Source of the DNA: an uncultured Bacteroidales bacterium
GTDB lineage: Bacteria > Bacteroidota > Bacteroidia > Bacteroidales > Paludibacteraceae
Direction: 5' to 3'
Length of the DNA stretch: 8,767 nt
Assembly (NCBI GenBank): GCA_903873355.1
Contig: CAIQOG010000406.1
Location: 1 to 8,767, forward strand
The translations under genes were made by a program, and so were the position numbers. Positions 6,047-8,767 of this stretch are shown here, piece after piece. Under the pieces are notes generated by a model that did no database searches, was not told where the DNA came from, and was given only the letters and a program-made list of their open reading frames with translations. Each line of letters opens with the position of its first letter. Position 1 is the stretch's first letter.

Positions 6047-6883
6047 TTATTTCAAATCCTCTATAAATCTCACCAACGCTTCCGCCGGATTTTCTTCTTT
6101 CATAAAATTCTCACCCATGAGAAAACCTTTGTAGCCTACTTTGCGGAGTTCTTTTACGGTTTCGGTTTTGGAAATGCCGCTTTCGCTTACTTTTACAAAC
6201 TTATCGGGTATTAGTGCAGCCAAATCGAACGAAGTCTGAATGCTTTGCTCGAAAGTTTTCAGGTTGCGGTTGTTTACACCCAGCATATCCACATAATCGT
6301 TGGCATGACCAAGTTCTTCGGCGTTGTGTACTTCAAGCAATACTTCCAAACCCAGTTCATGCGCTTTGCGGGCCAGTTCCAGAGTTTGCTCTACCGTCAA
6401 TGCAGCTGCAATGAGCAATACCACATCTGCACCCATTGCCTTTGCTTCGTAAAGCTGATATTCGTCAATCACAAAGTCTTTACGCAATACCGGACAAGTA
6501 ATAAATTGTCTGGCAGCCATCAAATCCATTGGCGTACCTCCGAAATATTCCAAATCCGTCAGAATAGAAATACCCGAAGCACCCGCAGCACTATAACCCG
6601 AAGTCACATCCACCACGTCGGCATCTTCGTGAATCCAACCCAACGAAGGCGATTTGCGTTTAAACTCCGAAATGATTCCCGACTCTGAGTTCAGCAAACT
6701 TTGCTTCAACGACAGGCATTTACGCGAGAAAGCCGGAGCTTTTTCTAAAGCTGAAATCGGAGTTGAAAGCTTGCGGGAAGCAACTTCAACTTTTTTACTT
6801 TCTATTATTTTATCTAATATATTACCCCTAACCCCTAAAGGGGAATTAGAGTTAGCTTCGTCTCCTATAATTTTATCTGTCAT
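6047..6883 (-). CDS. trpC: Indole-3-glycerol-phosphate synthase with repeat-derived N-terminal tag
   Basis: Closes the indole ring by decarboxylating CdRP. At 278 residues it is slightly long for a family of about 260; the excess is residues 1-20. The core starts at NILDKIIESKKVEV (21-34). It shows SEFKRKSPS (72-80, Lys75 matching Lys55 of E. coli), LRKDFVIDEYQLYEA with Lys135 (Lys114 of E. coli), LLEVHN with Glu184, GVNNRNL, VSESGIS and GFLMGENFM. The tag (residues 11-20, NSNSPLGVRG) is encoded by the repeat element at 6824-6933. No ATG, GTG or TTG lies between the tag and the core, so initiation must occur upstream of the core and the ATG at 6883 is the best candidate. The gene follows trpD after 51 bases. 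Confidence 0.96.
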   Translation of the reverse strand: MTDKIIGDEANSNSPLGVRGNILDKIIESKKVEVASRKLSTPISALEKAPAFSRKCLSLKQSLLNSESGIISEFKRKSPSLGWIHEDADVVDVTSGYSAAGASGISILTDLEYFGGTPMDLMAARQFITCPVLRKDFVIDEYQLYEAKAMGADVVLLIAAALTVEQTLELARKAHELGLEVLLEVHNAEELGHANDYVDMLGVNNRNLKTFEQSIQTSFDLAALIPDKFVKVSESGISKTETVKELRKVGYKGFLMGENFMKEENPAEALVRFIEDLK

Positions 6884-6933
6884 ATCAAAATAATAATCGG
6901 TGGTAATTTAGTTCCCCTTTAGGGGCTAGGGGT
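6824..6933. repeat. Palindromic repeat element, copy A, at the trpD/trpC junction
   Basis: Two 22-base arms (6824-6845 and 6912-6933) are inverted and match at 21 of 22 positions. Each contains CCCCTAAAGGGG or its complement next to a second CCCCTA. The ends shared with copy B (8600-8729) are longer than the arms: 38 bases at 6824-6861 and 35 at 6899-6933. The 37-base middle is unlike that of copy B. On the minus strand it begins one base after the trpD stop and ends at codon 20 of trpC, so the trpC ATG lies in the loop. No transposase and no obvious target duplication are present. It resembles a REP/BIME- or MITE-like element (inference). Confidence 0.9.
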
Positions 6934-6934
6934 C

Positions 6935-7930
6935 TTATTTATAAATCTCCACAAATTTCTCAAACGCCTTTTTTGCATGACCGCTTTCAAGCGATTCAGC
7001 AGCCTCGGCTTTGCATTGTTCCAATGGTTTGTACGAGCTGCGAGTTTGAATGGCAAAAGCGGAGTTGATTATCACCGCATTTTTCTGAGCATCGGTGGCT
7101 TTATTATCCAGCACGTTCATAAAAATCTGAGCAGCTTCGTCTACTGTATTTCCACCCCAAAGTTCTTCTTGTTTAAGCGTTTTGAAGCCTAATTGTTCAG
7201 GAGTATAAATAAATTCGCCATTGTTGTTCATTACCTTGCATATATCAGTCAATGAAACTTCATCATAACCATCCAATGAATGAACAATGCTGTATTGAAC
7301 GCCCAGATTTTGGTAGATGTAATTATATAGACGCATCATTTTAAGGTTATACACGCCCAGGCACTGGTATTGCGGTTTCACCGGACTAATAAGTGGTCCA
7401 AGTACATTAAAAAACGTACGAACACCAATTCCTTTACGAACCGGAGCTACGTTTTTCATGGCCGGGTTGCAAAGTGGTGCGTGTAAATACGCAAAACCGG
7501 AATCTTCCAACGAGTGTTTAATAACATCAATGTTGGTGGTGAATTTTGCACCGAAATATTCCAACACATTGGAAGAACCGCTTACCGAAGTTGCGCCATA
7601 GTTACCGTGTTTAGCCACTTTATAACCGGCACCCGCTACTGCAAAACAGCTACATGTGGAGATATTGAATGTATTTTTTCCGTCACCACCTGTGCCTACA
7701 ATATCAAGCGCATCAAATTCCGATAAATCCATTGGGATAGCCAAGTCTAACAACGCATTGCGAAAGCCAATCACCTCGTCGAGTTCGATACTGCGCATCA
7801 GATATACTGAAATAAATGCAGCAATCTGTGCGTCGTTGTATTTGCCGGCAGCAATGTTGGTCATCACTTCGGCAGCTTCTTCACGCGTTAGCGATTGGTG
7901 ATTGAAAAGTTGATTTAGTATTTGTTTCAT
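6935..7930 (-). CDS. trpD: Anthranilate phosphoribosyltransferase
   Basis: Transfers the phosphoribosyl group of PRPP to anthranilate, the second step of the pathway. The 331-residue length from the ATG at 7930 is normal. The PRPP-binding loop GTGGDGKNTFNIST is at 79-92, followed by KHGN at 107-110 and the anthranilate-site segment RKGIGVRTFFNVLGPL at 165-180. A longer frame from 7975 would add 15 residues (CLPLAAYLLALKF region) that look like translated repeat rather than protein. MKQILNQLF is a natural start, so I prefer 7930. It is not fused to trpG, unlike E. coli. The stop codon TAA is one base from repeat copy A. Confidence 0.95.
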   Translation of the reverse strand: MKQILNQLFNHQSLTREEAAEVMTNIAAGKYNDAQIAAFISVYLMRSIELDEVIGFRNALLDLAIPMDLSEFDALDIVGTGGDGKNTFNISTCSCFAVAGAGYKVAKHGNYGATSVSGSSNVLEYFGAKFTTNIDVIKHSLEDSGFAYLHAPLCNPAMKNVAPVRKGIGVRTFFNVLGPLISPVKPQYQCLGVYNLKMMRLYNYIYQNLGVQYSIVHSLDGYDEVSLTDICKVMNNNGEFIYTPEQLGFKTLKQEELWGGNTVDEAAQIFMNVLDNKATDAQKNAVIINSAFAIQTRSSYKPLEQCKAEAAESLESGHAKKAFEKFVEIYK

Positions 7931-8033
7931 AAATTTCAGAGCTAAGAGGTAAGCAGCAAGTGGCAAGCACTTCACTGAGAACCTTGTAATACTTTTTTGT
8001 GCTATTATACCAATTAACGAATTAACCGGTTAG
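7931..8033 (-). other. Spacer between trpG and trpD with repeat-like leader
   Basis: This 103-base gap is long for this operon. On the minus strand it carries the palindrome AACCGGTT just after the trpG stop, and nearer trpD an imperfect palindrome (AAGTG-GCAAG-CACTT at about 7959-7973) followed by CT-rich sequence up to the trpD start. I see no consensus promoter in it and no clear terminator. Confidence 0.45.
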
Positions 8034-8663
8034 CTAAGCTTCCAACCAATTTTTCAGCATTTGCTCCCCATCAGGTGTCAAAACCGATTCGGGATGGAAC
8101 TGAACGCCACGCACATCGTAAGTTTTGTGTGCCAATGCCATAATCATACCTTCTTCGTCAACAGCAGTGATTGTCAAACATTCGGGCAAAGTCGATTTTT
8201 CAGCTGCCCATGAGTGGTAACGTCCCACTTCCAGTTGTTTTGGTAATCCGTTGAACAGCACATCTTCTTCCAACACATCCACCATAGAGCTAACGCCGTG
8301 ATGAACATCGGTCAGATTTATTAATGTTCCTCCAAAGGCTTCAGCAATCGCTTGTTCGCCCAGACAAACGCCCAAAATCGGTTTTGTTGGTGCATACGTG
8401 CGAATTACATCAAGCAAAATACCCGATTCCGAAGGAACACCAGGTCCCGGCGAAAGGATGATTTTATCAAATCGTGCTATATCTTCCAATGCTATCTGGT
8501 CGTTGCGATGCACTTCCACGTCGGTGTATCCCAACTTTTTTACTGCGTGTACCAAGTTGTAGGTAAACGAGTCGTAATTATCGAAAACTAATATACGACA
8601 ACCCCTAGCCCCTAAAGGGGAACTGGAGTTAGTTTCGTTTTGTATATTTATCTGATTACTCAT
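8034..8663 (-). CDS. trpG: Anthranilate synthase glutamine amidotransferase subunit with repeat-derived N-terminal tag
   Basis: Class I glutamine amidotransferase that supplies ammonia to TrpE; it may also serve p-aminobenzoate synthase, as PabA/TrpG proteins often do. It has 209 residues against about 190 in the family. The core begins CRILVFDNYDSFTYNLV (22-38). It includes SPGPG (71-75), the nucleophile Cys100 in GVCLGEQ, and the His190/Glu192 pair in QFHPES. The family usually has GVCLGHQ; here Glu replaces His. Residues 1-21 end in NSSSPLGARG and come from repeat copy B (8600-8729); a Cys stands where the native initiator Met would be expected. No in-frame start lies between tag and core, so the ATG at 8663 is used. 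Confidence 0.95.
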   Translation of the reverse strand: MSNQINIQNETNSSSPLGARGCRILVFDNYDSFTYNLVHAVKKLGYTDVEVHRNDQIALEDIARFDKIILSPGPGVPSESGILLDVIRTYAPTKPILGVCLGEQAIAEAFGGTLINLTDVHHGVSSMVDVLEEDVLFNGLPKQLEVGRYHSWAAEKSTLPECLTITAVDEEGMIMALAHKTYDVRGVQFHPESVLTPDGEQMLKNWLEA

Positions 8664-8729
8664 ATAATTTCTGAATTTAATTTTAAAATAACTGGTGGTA
8701 ATTTAGTTCCCCTTTAGGGGTTAGGGGTT
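8600..8729. repeat. Palindromic repeat element, copy B, at the trpE/trpG junction
   Basis: Two 25-base inverted arms (8600-8624 and 8705-8729) match at 24 of 25 positions. Outer blocks at 8601-8638 and 8694-8728 are shared with copy A, including GAGTTAG(C/T)TTCGT and GGTGGTAATTTAG inside the arms. The 55-base middle differs from copy A. On the minus strand the first arm overlaps the trpE stop codon and the second forms codons up to about 21 of trpG, so the trpG ATG lies in the loop. Confidence 0.9.
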
Positions 8730-8767
8730 ATCTCCCTGATGCCACTTCCACCGCACGTTTCAGAGCA
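8728..8767 (-). CDS. trpE: Anthranilate synthase component I, C-terminal end
   Basis: Only the last 12 codons and the stop are inside the window: ALKRAVEVASGR followed by TAA at 8730-8728. The identity is inferred from the position directly upstream of trpG and from an end that fits the C-terminal helix of TrpE (ALKRA, as in the A.RRA ending of relatives). TrpE makes anthranilate from chorismate with ammonia from TrpG. The stop codon coincides with the edge of repeat copy B, so the last codons may have been altered by its insertion. Confidence 0.75.
   Translation of the reverse strand, partial: ALKRAVEVASGR

Noticed and set aside
6245..6688. 147-codon plus-strand open frame opposite trpC
   Set aside because: trpC on the other strand is unambiguous from its motifs; this frame has no recognisable domain and no promoter-like site upstream.
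7931..7975. Longer trpD start at 7975
   Set aside because: The added 15 residues read like translated repeat sequence, while MKQILNQLF at 7930 is a normal TrpD beginning and gives the usual length.
6824..8729. CRISPR array
   Set aside because: There are only two widely separated palindromic elements with coding genes between them, and no regular short spacers.

Overview
The window looks like the chromosome of a Bacteroidetes bacterium, probably of the order Bacteroidales (inference). The signs are a SusC/RagA-type outer-membrane receptor, a Reg_prop/Y_Y_Y/LuxR-type membrane regulator, several promoters of the phylum-specific form TTTG-N19/20-TAnnTTTG, and a trp operon running E-G-D-C-F-A.

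Left part (1-3764): the 5' third of a susC-like gene leaves the window on the minus strand. It is divergent from a complete plus-strand gene for a membrane-anchored, SusR-like one-protein regulator (periplasmic propeller, Y_Y_Y domain, one membrane span, coiled coil, DNA-binding domain). They share an AT-rich 306-base region with a good promoter for susC. The pairing suggests a nutrient-uptake locus in which the regulator senses a substrate and controls the transporter.

Middle (3765-4322): mostly non-coding. It holds a promoter-like site driving a 37-codon micro-ORF on the minus strand, an 11-bp tandem duplication, a strong intrinsic terminator, a tRNA-Asp gene (GUC) with its promoter, and an inverted 22-base copy of the 3' end of that tRNA.

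Right part (4323-8767): minus-strand tryptophan biosynthesis operon. In transcription order: end of trpE, trpG, trpD, trpC, a small foreign-looking gene resembling the Imm27 immunity family, trpF and trpA. TrpE/TrpG make anthranilate, TrpD adds the phosphoribosyl group, TrpF isomerises, TrpC closes the indole ring and TrpA releases indole for TrpB. trpB is not in the window; in Bacteroides it commonly lies upstream of trpE.

The least ordinary features are inside the operon. Two copies of a palindromic repeat element (110 and 130 bp, with shared 38-bp and 35-bp ends and unlike middles) span the trpD/trpC and trpE/trpG junctions. Each runs into the coding sequence of the downstream gene, so TrpC and TrpG, which are unrelated proteins, carry a near-identical N-terminal tag ending SPLG(V/A)RG, and each start codon lies in the loop of a potential long hairpin. 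The orphan immunity-like gene between trpC and trpF, and the tRNA-Asp fragment antisense to the tRNA downstream of trpA, are the other points worth following. I did not find a clear multi-gene system of a new type.
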